Shown: positions 1-9,168 of the stretch, piece after piece
Numbering within the stretch: position 1 is the stretch's first letter
How the letters are laid out: each line of letters opens with the position of its first letter
Assembly (NCBI GenBank): GCA_945861665.1
Contig: CAMAVS010000002.1
Location: 79,527 to 143,526, forward strand
Direction of reading: 5' to 3'
Origin: Chitinophaga pinensis
Lineage (GTDB): Bacteria > Bacteroidota > Bacteroidia > UBA4408
DNA: 64,000 nt
The notes under the pieces: model-generated
Database searches by the model: none
Told to the model about the DNA's origin: nothing
Seen by the model: the letters and a program-made list of their open reading frames with translations, nothing else
Made by a program: the position numbers and the translations under genes

Positions 1-9
1 AATAACACA

Positions 10-426
10 ATGGCAGAAAACATAATACACTCCGGCAAGGCTCCGGAACCGGTTGGCGCCTATCCGCATGCTCGAAAAGTGGGCAATTTGCTGTTTCTTT
101 CTGGAGTTGGCCCGCGTGAACGTGGTACAAAAAAAATCCCTGGTGTTGAATTGGATGAAAAGGGAAATATCGTTTCGTACGATATAGAAATACAGTGCAG
201 AAATGTTTTTCAAAACATAAAATACATACTTGAAGATTCCGGGAGCAGCTGGGATAAGATTGTAGACGTACAGGTTTTTTTGACCAATATGAAAGACGAT
301 TTTCAAACCTATAACAAAGTGTATGCTGAATGGTTTAAGGATAATCAGCCCTGCCGAACAACCATTGAAATTAACTGTTTGCCTACACCCATTGCGATAG
401 AATTAAAGGTAATCGCTGCTATTTAG
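10..426 (+). CDS. RidA-family protein, probable 2-aminomuconate deaminase
   Basis: A 138-residue protein of the RidA/YjgF/UK114 family, which hydrolyses reactive enamine/imine intermediates. The family core is visible: a GAYPHA-like start, the SGVGPR segment near residue 31, and the C-terminal PCRTTIEINCLPTPIAIE stretch with the conserved Arg. The RGTKKIPGV insertion and the long middle (ILEDSGSSWDKIVDVQVFL) match what I recall of 2-aminomuconate deaminases from tryptophan/kynurenine breakdown better than housekeeping RidA. An aldehyde dehydrogenase of the matching pathway lies at 10835-12277. The gene begins 10 bases from the window edge, so its upstream operon partners cannot be seen. The RidA family call is firm; the substrate is inferred. 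Confidence 0.85.
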   Translation: MAENIIHSGKAPEPVGAYPHARKVGNLLFLSGVGPRERGTKKIPGVELDEKGNIVSYDIEIQCRNVFQNIKYILEDSGSSWDKIVDVQVFLTNMKDDFQTYNKVYAEWFKDNQPCRTTIEINCLPTPIAIELKVIAAI

Positions 427-433
427 TTCTGGG

Positions 434-861
434 GTGTTAAAAAAGACTCTACCCTTCTGGCTTATCGCCATTGCTTTTTTTCTTGTTGCCTGCGTTTCGC
501 AATTGATGCTTTTAGAGCATTTAAGTTGATTGCAATTATTTTGGCCACCTCACCCTTTGGTTTTACCCTTACCTGTATTGGAAAAACAAAAAGAAACAAC
601 GATATGCTTCACGATGTTTATATTATCGGAAAAATGATCCCCCAAGGGTCCACTCTTTCTTCAACTTCGGAAATTTATACACAATGGTCACTACAAGCAT
701 ATTTGAATCGCTATTTTTATATCAGTTTAGACGATTCGGAACGAAATAATACCTACCTAATTGTTGACAAATCGACCAACCCTTCAAGCGTTCGAGCCCA
801 TTATACTATAATACCCATCGCCACGATTAAATACAATATATATAAATATTCCGAAGGGTAA
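434..861 (+). pseudogene. Broken membrane-protein gene, possibly glycosyltransferase-like
   Basis: Reading from a GTG at 434 gives about 31 residues with one hydrophobic membrane segment (FWLIAIAFFLVACV) that stop at a TGA at 527-529. An overlapping frame from 526 continues for 111 residues without a credible start of its own. The two pieces look like the N-terminal anchor and C-terminal end of one membrane protein joined by a frameshift and a deletion. The C-terminal piece (around IPQGSTLSSTSEIYTQWSL) faintly recalls the soluble end of large membrane glycosyltransferases, but this is a weak impression. I see no other feature between ridA and ileS apart from the ileS promoter box. Confidence 0.35.
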
Positions 862-931
862 TTAGACATTTCATTATTCTAAATTGCTTTAGCTTAAGTC
901 ATTAGAGAGTGTGCTTTTAGATATTATTCAC

Positions 932-939
932 TACATTTG
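932..939 (+). promoter_or_regulatory. Bacteroidota -7 promoter box for ileS
   Basis: TACATTTG fits the Bacteroidota TAnnTTTG -7 element. It lies 33 bases before the ATG at 973. A TTG within the box (937) opens the same frame as ileS, but a start inside the promoter is implausible, so the box supports 973 as the start. No clear -33 element is seen. Confidence 0.5.
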
Positions 940-972
940 TCCTCCTTTTTAAAATTTGAATCGTCCTCTTTT

Positions 973-3900
973 ATGAGTAATTACAAAACATATACTAATC
1001 TCAATCTCTCACAAACCGCTAAGGATATACAAATAAAGTGGGAGAAAGAGAACACCTTTGAAAAATCCATCACATTACGTGAAGGGAAAGCGCCTTTTAT
1101 TTTTTATGAGGGGCCTCCCAGTGCCAATGGATTACCGGGTATTCACCACGTTATGGCGCGCTCCATCAAAGATATTTTTTGCCGATACAAAACACAAAAA
1201 GGTTTTCAGGTAAGGCGTAAAGCAGGTTGGGATACCCACGGATTGCCAATAGAATTGAGCGTTGAGAAGATATTGGGAATTACAAAAGAAGACATCGGTA
1301 AAAAAATTACTGTTGAAGAATACAACCTTGCTTGCCGCAAAGATGTAATGAAATATACCGATGTATGGGCTGATGTAACAGAAAAGATGGGCTATTGGGT
1401 GGATATGGAACATCCGTATATTACCTATGAAAACAAATACATTGAAAGCGTTTGGTGGTTGTTGAGTAATTTATATTCTAAAGGTGCCATTTACAAAGGC
1501 TTTACAATACAACCTTATTCTCCCGCTGCAGGAACAGGGCTTTCTTCTCACGAATTAAATCAACCGGGATGTTATCGGGATGTGAAAGACAGAACGGCTG
1601 TGGCAATGTTTAAGGTAATTGATAATTTGCAATTGAAAATTGATAATTTAGTTGGCGATGCTTATTTCCTTGCTTGGACTACGACCCCTTGGACATTGCC
1701 TTCGAATACAGCTTTAGCTGTAGGAAAGAATATTGATTATGTTTTAGTGAAAACATTTAATCCTTTCTCTCACATATTAACGAATGTTATTCTTGCAAAA
1801 GAATTAGTTGGAAAACATTTTTCTGAAAAAAATAAAGAATTAAAATTCGAAGATTATAAAGTTGGAGACAAAGCAATTCCTTTTGAAATTGTTTCAGTAT
1901 TCAAGGGCTCCGATTTAGCAGGAATAAAATATGAGCAACTTCTTCCGTTTGCACAACCAACAGATGGTGATGCATTCAAGGTAATCATAGGTGATTTTGT
2001 TACTATCGAAGACGGGACGGGTATAGTACACATAGCTCCAAGCTTTGGTGCAGACGATTTTCGTGTGGCTAAACAAAATGGAATTGCTTCGTTAACGCTT
2101 GTTGATAAACGCGGTAAATTTTTATCGGAAGTAAAAGACGGAACATTTTTGTATGGAGAAGAATACGTTAAAGAAGCTTATTTAACCGATCCTGAAAAAG
2201 AAACAGAATTCAAAAATCAGAAAACAATTTTAGAAACTGCAGGAAAAATAAAAGAGTTAAAAGCCTATCTAAGTGTTGACGAACGTATCGTGTTAAAATT
2301 ACAGGAAGAAGGAAAACTTTTCCAAAAAGAAACCTACGTCCATAGTTATCCGCATTGCTGGAGAACCGATAAGCCTATTTTGTATTATCCCTTGGATAGT
2401 TGGTTTATCAAAACTACCGATTACAAAGAGCGAATGATTGAGTTAAACAAAACCATCAACTGGAAACCTGAATCAACCGGCACAGGCCGTTTTGGGAACT
2501 GGTTAGAAAATTTGAACGACTGGAATTTATCACGTTCACGCTTTTGGGGAATTCCAATTCCTATCTGGACAAGTGAAGATAAATCGGAGCAAATTATCAT
2601 CGGTTCGGTGGAAGAGTTGAAAAAAGAAATTGAAAAGGCGGGTGCGAAAAAAGTGATGACAGAAAATCCGCTTGCGAAATTTACTGCTGGTGATATGAGT
2701 GAAGCAAATTACAATACATTCGATTTACATAAACCGTATGCAGACAACATTGTGTTGGAACGCAATGGCAAAAAGCTTTTCCGTGAACCGGATTTAATTG
2801 ATGTTTGGTTTGATTCCGGAGCAATGCCCTATGCGCAATTGCATTATCCGTTTGAGAATAAAGAATTGATCGATGGCCGCTCAGCCTTTCCTGCCGATTT
2901 TATTGCAGAAGGTGTTGACCAAACACGTGGCTGGTTTTTTACTTTACACGCCATTGCAACAATGTGTTTCGACTCTGTTGCATTTAAAAATGTAGTGAGC
3001 AATGGTTTGGTATTGGATAAAAACGGACAAAAAATGAGTAAGCGTTTGGGCAATGCTGTTGACCCATTTTCAACAATTGAAAAATATGGGCCAGATGCTA
3101 CACGCTGGTATATGATTACCAATGCGGCACCTTGGGACAATTTAAAATTTGATTTAGAAGGAATAACCGAATCGCAACGTAAGTTTTTTGGAACATTGCA
3201 CAATACCTATTCGTTTTTTGCATTGTATGCAACCGTAGATGGATTCAATTACTCGGAGGCTGACATTACAATGAATGAACGTGCAGAAATTGACAGGTGG
3301 ATTATTTCGGAACTCAATACCTTGATTAAAAAAGTAGACGAAGCGTATTCGGATTACGAACCGCATCGTGCAGGTCGATTGATTGAAAATTTTGTGGACA
3401 AACATTTAAGCAATTGGTACGTTCGTTTGTGCAGAAGACGTTTCTGGAAAGGAGATTATTCGCAAGATAAAATTGCAGCATACCAAACATTGTACACTTG
3501 CATTGAAATAATTGCCAAACTTTCAGCACCCATCGCTCCATTTTTTATGGAAAGGTTGTATGGCGATTTAAATTCAATAACTGCACGTGATAAATCGGAA
3601 TCAATACACCTGAGTGACTTTCCTGTATTTAATGAAAATGTAATAGATAGTGACTTAGAAGAGCGAATGGAGTTGGCACAAAAAATTTCTTCGATGGTAT
3701 TGTCGATTCGAAAAAAGGAAAATATCCGTGTTCGTCAGCCATTAAATAAAATTCAAATTCCAGTTTTGGACGACTCTTATAAAGCAAAAATTGAAGCCGT
3801 TAAGGAGTTAATTTTGTCGGAAGTAAATGTGAAAATTTTGGATCTTGTGAATGGGTCACAAACACAAATTGTGAAAAACCTGAAGTTGAATTTCAAAACG

Positions 3901-4404
3901 TTGGGAAAAAAATGCGGCAAGTATATGAAAGATGTTCAAACTGCTGTAAACGAAAATTCTCAAGAAATTATTTCAGGAATTGAAAAAACGGGGGCGTTTG
4001 AACTGAAATTTGGTGACGATTCTATTATTTTAGAAATGGAAGACGTGGAAATTATTCCTATAGATATTCCCGGGTGGAAAGTTGTAAATTCAGGGCAATT
4101 AACTGTAGCTCTTGACATTACAATTAGTCAAGTTTTGAAAGAAGAGGGGCTTGCAAGAGAATTAGTTAACCGTATTCAGAACATTCGAAAGGAAAGCAAT
4201 TTGGCCGTTACAGACCGAATTGACATAAAAATTCAAAAAAATTCAGAAATTGATACTTCAATAAACAATAATTTGAACTATATTTGCTCGGAAACTTTGG
4301 CTTCTTCGCTGGAACTAGTTGACAATGTGGATACAAGGACATCTGTGGAGGTGGAATTAACAGAAGGAGTAAAGACCTTAGTCGCGATTACCAAATTGAA
4401 TTAA
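973..4404 (+). CDS. ileS: Isoleucyl-tRNA synthetase
   Basis: Class I aminoacyl-tRNA synthetase charging tRNA-Ile in the cytoplasm; 1143 residues from the ATG at 973. The HIGH signature is the GIHHV variant (residues about 56-60, after PPSANGLP), and the second signature KMSKRLGN lies near residue 687. Between them are the editing domain (TTTPWTLPSNTALAV, GTGIVHIAPSFGADD) and the WFDSGAMPYAQ segment. The GIHHV form and length fit the longer, eukaryote-like IleRS type found in Bacteroidota. The frame is open back to a TTG at 937, but that falls in the promoter box. It is followed after 11 bases by the DksA-like gene and then lspA, a grouping I recognise from this phylum. Confidence 0.97.
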   Translation: MSNYKTYTNLNLSQTAKDIQIKWEKENTFEKSITLREGKAPFIFYEGPPSANGLPGIHHVMARSIKDIFCRYKTQKGFQVRRKAGWDTHGLPIELSVEKILGITKEDIGKKITVEEYNLACRKDVMKYTDVWADVTEKMGYWVDMEHPYITYENKYIESVWWLLSNLYSKGAIYKGFTIQPYSPAAGTGLSSHELNQPGCYRDVKDRTAVAMFKVIDNLQLKIDNLVGDAYFLAWTTTPWTLPSNTALAVGKNIDYVLVKTFNPFSHILTNVILAKELVGKHFSEKNKELKFEDYKVGDKAIPFEIVSVFKGSDLAGIKYEQLLPFAQPTDGDAFKVIIGDFVTIEDGTGIVHIAPSFGADDFRVAKQNGIASLTLVDKRGKFLSEVKDGTFLYGEEYVKEAYLTDPEKETEFKNQKTILETAGKIKELKAYLSVDERIVLKLQEEGKLFQKETYVHSYPHCWRTDKPILYYPLDSWFIKTTDYKERMIELNKTINWKPESTGTGRFGNWLENLNDWNLSRSRFWGIPIPIWTSEDKSEQIIIGSVEELKKEIEKAGAKKVMTENPLAKFTAGDMSEANYNTFDLHKPYADNIVLERNGKKLFREPDLIDVWFDSGAMPYAQLHYPFENKELIDGRSAFPADFIAEGVDQTRGWFFTLHAIATMCFDSVAFKNVVSNGLVLDKNGQKMSKRLGNAVDPFSTIEKYGPDATRWYMITNAAPWDNLKFDLEGITESQRKFFGTLHNTYSFFALYATVDGFNYSEADITMNERAEIDRWIISELNTLIKKVDEAYSDYEPHRAGRLIENFVDKHLSNWYVRLCRRRFWKGDYSQDKIAAYQTLYTCIEIIAKLSAPIAPFFMERLYGDLNSITARDKSESIHLSDFPVFNENVIDSDLEERMELAQKISSMVLSIRKKENIRVRQPLNKIQIPVLDDSYKAKIEAVKELILSEVNVKILDLVNGSQTQIVKNLKLNFKTLGKKCGKYMKDVQTAVNENSQEIISGIEKTGAFELKFGDDSIILEMEDVEIIPIDIPGWKVVNSGQLTVALDITISQVLKEEGLARELVNRIQNIRKESNLAVTDRIDIKIQKNSEIDTSINNNLNYICSETLASSLELVDNVDTRTSVEVELTEGVKTLVAITKLN

Positions 4405-4415
4405 ATTCATTAAAA

Positions 4416-5369
4416 ATGGCAAAGAAAACAACAAAAAAAGTGAGCAAGCCTGTTAAAAAAGCAGTTGCTAAAAAAGTTACCCTAAAAAAAGTAATTAAGA
4501 AGGCGGCACTTAAAAAAGCCGCGAAGCCTGTTAAGAAAGTTATTGTTAAAAAAGCAGCACCTAAAAAAACTTCAAGGTCGATAAAAAAAATAGCCGCGAA
4601 AAGGGTTGTAGCTAAAAAACCCGCAACTAAAAAAGTTGCAAAACCTATTAAAAAAGCAATTGCAAAAAAGGGTGCGCCAAAAAAAGTTGTAAAGCCTACA
4701 AAAAGGGTCACAATTAAAAAAACTACTCCAAAAAAAGCGGCTAAACCGGTAAAGAAAGCAATAGCAAAAAAGCGGATGGCAAAGAAGGTGGCCAAAAAAA
4801 TTGAAGTTAAAAAAGTTGTTCCTGCCAAGCAAATTGCAAAAGTATTACTTAAGAAAGCTGCGATTATTGCAAAACCTGTTGAGGTTGTTAAGGCTGTTGT
4901 TGCCTCCGCTAAAAAACCTGAACCAATGAGCAAGCCTACCGTGTTTGCACAAAAACAAATTCCGATAGCAAAGCTGCCTATAATTATAAGATCAAAAGAA
5001 GTGGTTAAATATTCAGACAAGGATTTAGTAGAATTTAGAGCGCTAATTTTAAAGAAATTAGATAGTGCAAAAATAGATTTTGAATTATTAAAAGATACCT
5101 TATCGCACAAGGACAATAACGGCACGGACGACACCTCCCCTACCTTTAAATTATTAGAAGATGGGTCGGATATTATGTCGAAAGAAGAGACTGCGCAATT
5201 AGCGATTCGTCAACAAAAATTTATTTTAAACCTTGAAAACGCCTTGATTCGTATTGAAAATAAAACCTATGGTATTTGCCGGGAAACAGGTCGACTTATT
5301 TCAAAAGAACGACTACGGAGTGTGCCGCACGCAACTTTAAGCATAGAGGCAAAAAAGGCACAACCCTAA
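4416..5369 (+). CDS. TraR/DksA-family regulator with histone H1-like lysine tail
   Basis: 317 residues in two parts. Residues 1 to about 190 are low complexity: repeated KKA/KPVKK/AKK blocks rich in Lys, Ala, Val and Pro, like histone H1 or AlgP tails, and expected to bind DNA or RNA non-specifically. Residues about 195-317 are a TraR/DksA-type domain: a coiled-coil stretch (DKDLVEFRALILKKLDSAK, then AIRQQKFILNLENALIRIENK) and the terminal YGICRETGRLI...RLRSVPHATLSIEAK motif. Only one Cys of the usual four-Cys zinc finger is present, as I recall for Bacteroidota homologues. The family modulates RNA polymerase through its secondary channel; that this member does so is inferred. It sits between ileS and lspA. 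Lysine repeats of this kind can expand and contract. Confidence 0.85.
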   Translation: MAKKTTKKVSKPVKKAVAKKVTLKKVIKKAALKKAAKPVKKVIVKKAAPKKTSRSIKKIAAKRVVAKKPATKKVAKPIKKAIAKKGAPKKVVKPTKRVTIKKTTPKKAAKPVKKAIAKKRMAKKVAKKIEVKKVVPAKQIAKVLLKKAAIIAKPVEVVKAVVASAKKPEPMSKPTVFAQKQIPIAKLPIIIRSKEVVKYSDKDLVEFRALILKKLDSAKIDFELLKDTLSHKDNNGTDDTSPTFKLLEDGSDIMSKEETAQLAIRQQKFILNLENALIRIENKTYGICRETGRLISKERLRSVPHATLSIEAKKAQP

Positions 5370-5426
5370 AATATAATTATCCTTAAAGCACTTTTCTTTA
5401 CGGATTTTTCAATCAGAAGCAATTAC

Positions 5427-6089
5427 GTGAAAAAGGCCCTTGTCCTTATTTTGTTGGTTTTGTTTATCGACCAGTTTATCAAAATCTGGATTAAAACCCA
5501 TATGTATTTTGGTCAAGAATACAATGTGTTGGGCCATTGGTTCATTATACATTTTACCGAAAACAATGGAATGGCATTTGGAATGGAGTTTGGTGGGGAA
5601 TGGGGGAAATTATTTCTGAGCTCATTTAGGATTATTGCTATACTTGGTTTGGGTTATTATTTATACACGCTTACCAAAAACAACGAGCCAACAGGATATA
5701 TTTTAAGTATAGCTTTAATTTTTGCAGGTGCATTTGGAAATATTATCGACAGCACTTTTTACGGTAAGTTTTTTAGTGAAAGTTATTCCGAAGTTGCGAC
5801 TTTTATGCCTCCCGAAGGAGGTTATGCCAAACTCCTTCACGGCAAAGTGGTAGATATGTTTTATTTCCCCTTAATTGAAGGTCGTTTTCCTTCTTGGTTC
5901 CCCTTTTGGGGCAGCGAAGATTTTGTTTTCTTTCGACCGGTATTTAATTTTGCCGATGCTTCGATTACGGTTGGCGTATGTATTATCATTTTAAATCAAC
6001 GCACTTATTTTAAGGACAAAACCCCCATCCTTGCCGAAGAAAAAAATCCTGTCACAGAACAAATACCAACACCCAATGAAGAAGCTTAA
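5427..6089 (+). CDS. lspA: Lipoprotein signal peptidase II
   Basis: Inner-membrane aspartyl protease that cleaves prolipoprotein signal peptides before the lipidated Cys. The 220 residues start at a GTG and contain four membrane segments. The catalytic Asp regions are both present: GAFGNIIDSTFYG near residue 110 and FNFADASITVG near residue 175. It is longer than proteobacterial LspA (about 160-170) because of a loop between the two motifs (SYSEVATFMPPEGG through FPFWGSEDF) and a polar C-terminal tail, both usual for this phylum. It is the third gene after ileS and the DksA-like gene. Its end overlaps the start of the broken lipoprotein gene at 6076 by 14 bases. Confidence 0.95.
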   Translation: MKKALVLILLVLFIDQFIKIWIKTHMYFGQEYNVLGHWFIIHFTENNGMAFGMEFGGEWGKLFLSSFRIIAILGLGYYLYTLTKNNEPTGYILSIALIFAGAFGNIIDSTFYGKFFSESYSEVATFMPPEGGYAKLLHGKVVDMFYFPLIEGRFPSWFPFWGSEDFVFFRPVFNFADASITVGVCIIILNQRTYFKDKTPILAEEKNPVTEQIPTPNEEA

Positions 6090-6579
6090 TTTTCAATTGC
6101 TTCTACCGATTTTCATTCTAACATTAGCACTCTTTCATTCATGCTAAAATCATAACGAGAAGCCTGAAGGCAACTCTATACAACAATTAAAATGGATATA
6201 CGATACTTGGCAAAATGTGTCCGGCTCTATTTTAACAAAAGAGGAATGGACTGCCCAAGGAGACACTTTGCTTTCAAGGATAGGCTTGGCGTTGTCAAAC
6301 AACAAGGATACTCTTTTTTGTGAACGTTTAAAGATTGGCTTTAGAAATAATACACTTTATTATATACCTATTGTACAAGACCAAAACAATGGAAGAGAAG
6401 TTCTATTTAAACTAACTGCACTTAGTGACACGCGCTTTGTCTTTGAGAACCCTATGCACGATTTTCCACAAAAAATTTCCTATTATCATCATGCAAAAAA
6501 TGAATTGTATGCTGAGGTGGAAGGTTTAATAGATGGTAAAATAAGAAAAAGGGCCTTTCGTTTATCTCGCGCCAATTAG
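6076..6579 (+). pseudogene. DUF6265-like lipoprotein gene with one in-frame stop
   Basis: A continuous frame from the ATG at 6076 encodes a lipoprotein signal peptide (MKKLNFQLLLPIFILTLALF, then HSC), then a TAA at 6145-6147 directly after the lipobox Cys. The same frame then runs uninterrupted to 6579: NHNEKPEGN, QLKWIYDTWQ, and a body with NPMHDFPQKISYYH and EVEGLIDGKIRKRAF that resembles the DUF6265 family. The downstream part is often called alone from an ATT/GTG-like start near 6217, but the upstream 47 codons are clearly part of the gene. Either it is a recent nonsense mutation, a sequencing error, or the stop is read through. The function of the family is unknown to me. Confidence 0.65.
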
Positions 6580-7273
6580 CATTTAGGTCGACTTTCATAA
6601 TATATCACCTTCCATTCATCTTTTATTTTTCTAACTAACAATTGGCAATCAACTTTTTGAGAAGTGTCATTAAATGGCACATAACCAACCTTGCCGTTTT
6701 TCATAACAATTTTACACCAACGATTTCCTTTACTGTCATTCGAATCGCTTTCATTATTTGATTTCACAATTGTTTTCGATAATGAAGCAATCACTTTGGA
6801 AGTAAAAGTTGGCATTGCATATATTTTTTGATTATTCTCTGTAAGAAATAAGTCATAAATATTAGTTATCTTATTAAAATAATAAGGCGCTTCATAAACA
6901 ACATTATGCTTTCCTGTAATCCTTGAATCTATTAGCAAAGAATTTCCATCTGGATATATTACAAATCCTTGGTTTACAATAAAAAGCATTCTGTCCATCC
7001 ATAATCGAGCATATCCCGTATCGTGTTTCAAATGATTGTAAATACTTTTTTTGCGGAACGCATCCCACATAAATCTGATGCAATCGTATCAGATACAAGC
7101 AAAATAAAAGCACCTACATTTTTGTTTTTTAAAACAAACGAAAGTTCGTTTCGGAAAACAATAAAAGTAGAGTCGTTAATAACATCGGGCTTAGCGACCG
7201 TTTAGCCAAATAAACAAGTACTTTAAAAAAATAAAGCGATGAGTAGTTTTTGTGCTGCTTTCGTTTCGTTCAT
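6576..7273 (-). pseudogene. Broken lipoprotein gene with SH3-like C-terminus
   Basis: The intact C-terminal 164 residues (6576-7070) end in a small beta-rich module (GNRWCKIVMKNGKVGYVPF, then CQLLVRKIKDEWKVIYYE) that resembles bacterial SH3-like domains. The upstream sequence keeps coding character but in other frames. An ATG at 7273 begins a likely lipoprotein leader (MNETKAAQKLLIALFF) that ends at a stop within a run of seven T. A second frame continues through STCLFG, a TAA, then TVAKPDVINDSTFIVFRNE to about 7050. There a run of seven A separates it from the C-terminal frame. So there are about two frameshifts, both in homopolymers, and one stop. It converges on the broken DUF6265 gene, overlapping by 4 bases. 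Family unknown. Confidence 0.45.
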
Positions 7274-7324
7274 TTAACAATAAATATACCGAAAGAAAAA
7301 TATTGACTGTCTGAGTGGCTCTTA

Positions 7325-8689
7325 TTAGCCAAACAATTGTTCAAAAACATCCTCCACTTTACTTACAGCGTGTATTTTAATTCCCGCTTTTGGCAGTCCT
7401 TTTAAATTATATTTTGAAATAAATATTTCTTCGAACCCTAGTTTTTCAGCTTCTAGGATTCGCTGATCAACTCGTGTTACTGGACGAATTTCGCCCGACA
7501 AACCCACCTCTGCCGCAAAACAAACTTTGGGCGATATAGCAATGTCTTCGCTGGAAGATAGTATTGCACAAACAACACCCAAATCAATCGCGGGATCGTC
7601 TACACGCAAGCCTCCAGCAATGTTTAAAAAAACATCTTTTATGCCCAACTTAAAACCACAGCGTTTTTCCAACACGGCCAACAACATAGATAGCCTTCTC
7701 AAATCAAATCCTGTTGACGAACGCTGAGGCGTTCCATATGCAGCGCTACTTACCAATGCTTGTGTTTCAATTAATAAAGGGCGCACACCTTCCAGTGTTG
7801 CCGAAATGGCTATCCCGCTCAACTGTTCATCGCGGGTTGTAATTAAAATTTCAGAGGGATTATTTACTTCGCGCAAACCACTGCCTTGCATCTCATAAAT
7901 CCCTAACTCGTTAGTTGAGCCAAAACGATTTTTTTGTGAGCGCAATAAACGGTACACGTGGTTACGGTCGCCCTCAAACTGAAGCACTGTATCAACCATG
8001 TGTTCTAGTATTTTGGGACCAGCAAGGTTTCCGTCCTTGGTAATATGCCCCACTAAAAAAACTGGGATTGACGACTCCTTTGCAAAACGAAGCAACTCAG
8101 ATGCGCATTCGCGTATCTGCGAAATGCTCCCCGGTGAAGAATCAATGTATGCGGTATGCAATGTTTGTATCGAGTCAATGATGAGAATATTTGGCTCAAG
8201 TGTCTCTATTTGCTTAAAGATGTTTTGGGTAGATGTTTCAGTAAGGATATAGCAATTGGGATTACTATAGCCAATGCGTTCGGCCCTCATCCTAATTTGC
8301 TGTTCGCTTTCTTCCCCCGAAACATACAATACTTTCAGCTTGTTTTCTTTCAACGCCAACTGTAACATCAAGGTAGATTTTCCAATCCCGGGCTCCCCAC
8401 CAAATAACACAATAGACCCGGGAACCAACCCTCCGCCTAATACACGAGCCAGCTCTTTGTCTTGTATCTCAATTCTGTTTTCGGAAGAAAAGGTTATTTC
8501 ATTGATTAGGTGTGGGGTGTTTGCCCTTTGGCTTTTTGCACTTATTCCCGGAGTTTTTTTATCCCCCTCTCCCTGTATTATTTCCTCAACATATGTATTC
8601 CACTCGTTGCAAGAAGGGCAGTTGCCAATCCATTTAGCAGATTGCGCACCGCAACTCTGACAAAAAAATGCCGATTTTGTTTTTGCCAC
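7325..8689 (-). CDS. radA: DNA repair protein RadA (Sms)
   Basis: RecA-related ATPase that promotes branch migration and processing of recombination intermediates; 454 residues, full length. In order: an N-terminal zinc finger with Cys10, Cys13, Cys24 and Cys27; Walker A GGEPGIGKST at 97-106; the RadA-specific KNRFGSTNELG motif near residue 252; and a C-terminal Lon-protease-like domain without the protease dyad (VFLNIAGGLRVDDPAIDLG and AAEVGLSGEIRPV). It is transcribed on its own, divergent from yraN about 100 bases away. Confidence 0.97.
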   Translation of the reverse strand: MAKTKSAFFCQSCGAQSAKWIGNCPSCNEWNTYVEEIIQGEGDKKTPGISAKSQRANTPHLINEITFSSENRIEIQDKELARVLGGGLVPGSIVLFGGEPGIGKSTLMLQLALKENKLKVLYVSGEESEQQIRMRAERIGYSNPNCYILTETSTQNIFKQIETLEPNILIIDSIQTLHTAYIDSSPGSISQIRECASELLRFAKESSIPVFLVGHITKDGNLAGPKILEHMVDTVLQFEGDRNHVYRLLRSQKNRFGSTNELGIYEMQGSGLREVNNPSEILITTRDEQLSGIAISATLEGVRPLLIETQALVSSAAYGTPQRSSTGFDLRRLSMLLAVLEKRCGFKLGIKDVFLNIAGGLRVDDPAIDLGVVCAILSSSEDIAISPKVCFAAEVGLSGEIRPVTRVDQRILEAEKLGFEEIFISKYNLKGLPKAGIKIHAVSKVEDVFEQLFG

Positions 8690-8775
8690 CAGCTTACACT
8701 ATATTATTTGTCGTGTTTTTTGTTTTATAGGCCTCTAAAATACTAATTTTTAAAGAGCAAAAACTATAATTTAAA

Positions 8776-8783
8776 TATCTTTG
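8776..8783 (+). promoter_or_regulatory. -7 box abutting the yraN start
   Basis: TATCTTTG matches TAnnTTTG and ends only four bases before the ATG at 8788. Transcription would begin at or about the start codon, implying a leaderless or nearly leaderless message. Confidence 0.45.
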
Positions 8784-8787
8784 TAAT

Positions 8788-9150
8788 ATGGCCCAACACA
8801 ATCAAACAGGAAAAGAAGGGGAGTTAATTGCTAAAAAATTTTTGAAATCTAACGGCTATGCCATTTTAAAAACAAATTGGCGCAAGGGAAAGGCGGAAGT
8901 TGACATAATCGCCCAACATAACGGGTTAATTGTTTTTATAGAAGTTAAAACCAGAACAAGTGCTACGTTTGGAATGCCTTACGAGGCGGTACATTCTCAA
9001 AAAGAAGACCTGCTTATAGGTGCTGCCGAAATTTTTATAGAAGAACTAAATAGTAATGCGGAAATACGCTTTGATATTTTATCCATTATTTTAAACAACA
9101 ATGCCCCTAAAATAGAACACATTCTGGATGCTTTTTCGGGACACCGCTAA
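8788..9150 (+). CDS. yraN: UPF0102/YraN-family putative endonuclease
   Basis: 120 residues with the restriction-endonuclease-like fold of the YraN family. The active-site pattern is visible: an N-terminal Glu (GKEGELIAKKFL), the Asp of KGKAEVDIIAQ, and the ExK of VFIEVKTRT. The GhxExxAxxxL start motif characteristic of the family is present. The biological role is not established. It precedes the RluB-type gene by 18 bases, but that gene has its own promoter-like box, so cotranscription is uncertain. Confidence 0.93.
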   Translation: MAQHNQTGKEGELIAKKFLKSNGYAILKTNWRKGKAEVDIIAQHNGLIVFIEVKTRTSATFGMPYEAVHSQKEDLLIGAAEIFIEELNSNAEIRFDILSIILNNNAPKIEHILDAFSGHR

Positions 9151-9156
9151 AAACCG

Positions 9157-9164
9157 TATATTTG
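9157..9164 (+). promoter_or_regulatory. -7 box abutting the pseudouridine synthase start
   Basis: TATATTTG matches TAnnTTTG and ends four bases before the ATG at 9169, the same geometry as in front of yraN. The resulting message would have almost no 5' leader. Confidence 0.45.
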
Positions 9165-9168
9165 CACT

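Noticed and set aside
937..972. Extended ileS start at TTG 937
   Set aside because: The TTG lies within the TACATTTG promoter box and the added residues do not match the family.
4388..5134. 248-codon ORF on the minus strand under the lysine-rich gene
   Set aside because: It is the mirror of Lys/Ala codon repeats in the real gene (FFA/FLT repeats) and has no independent promoter or domain.
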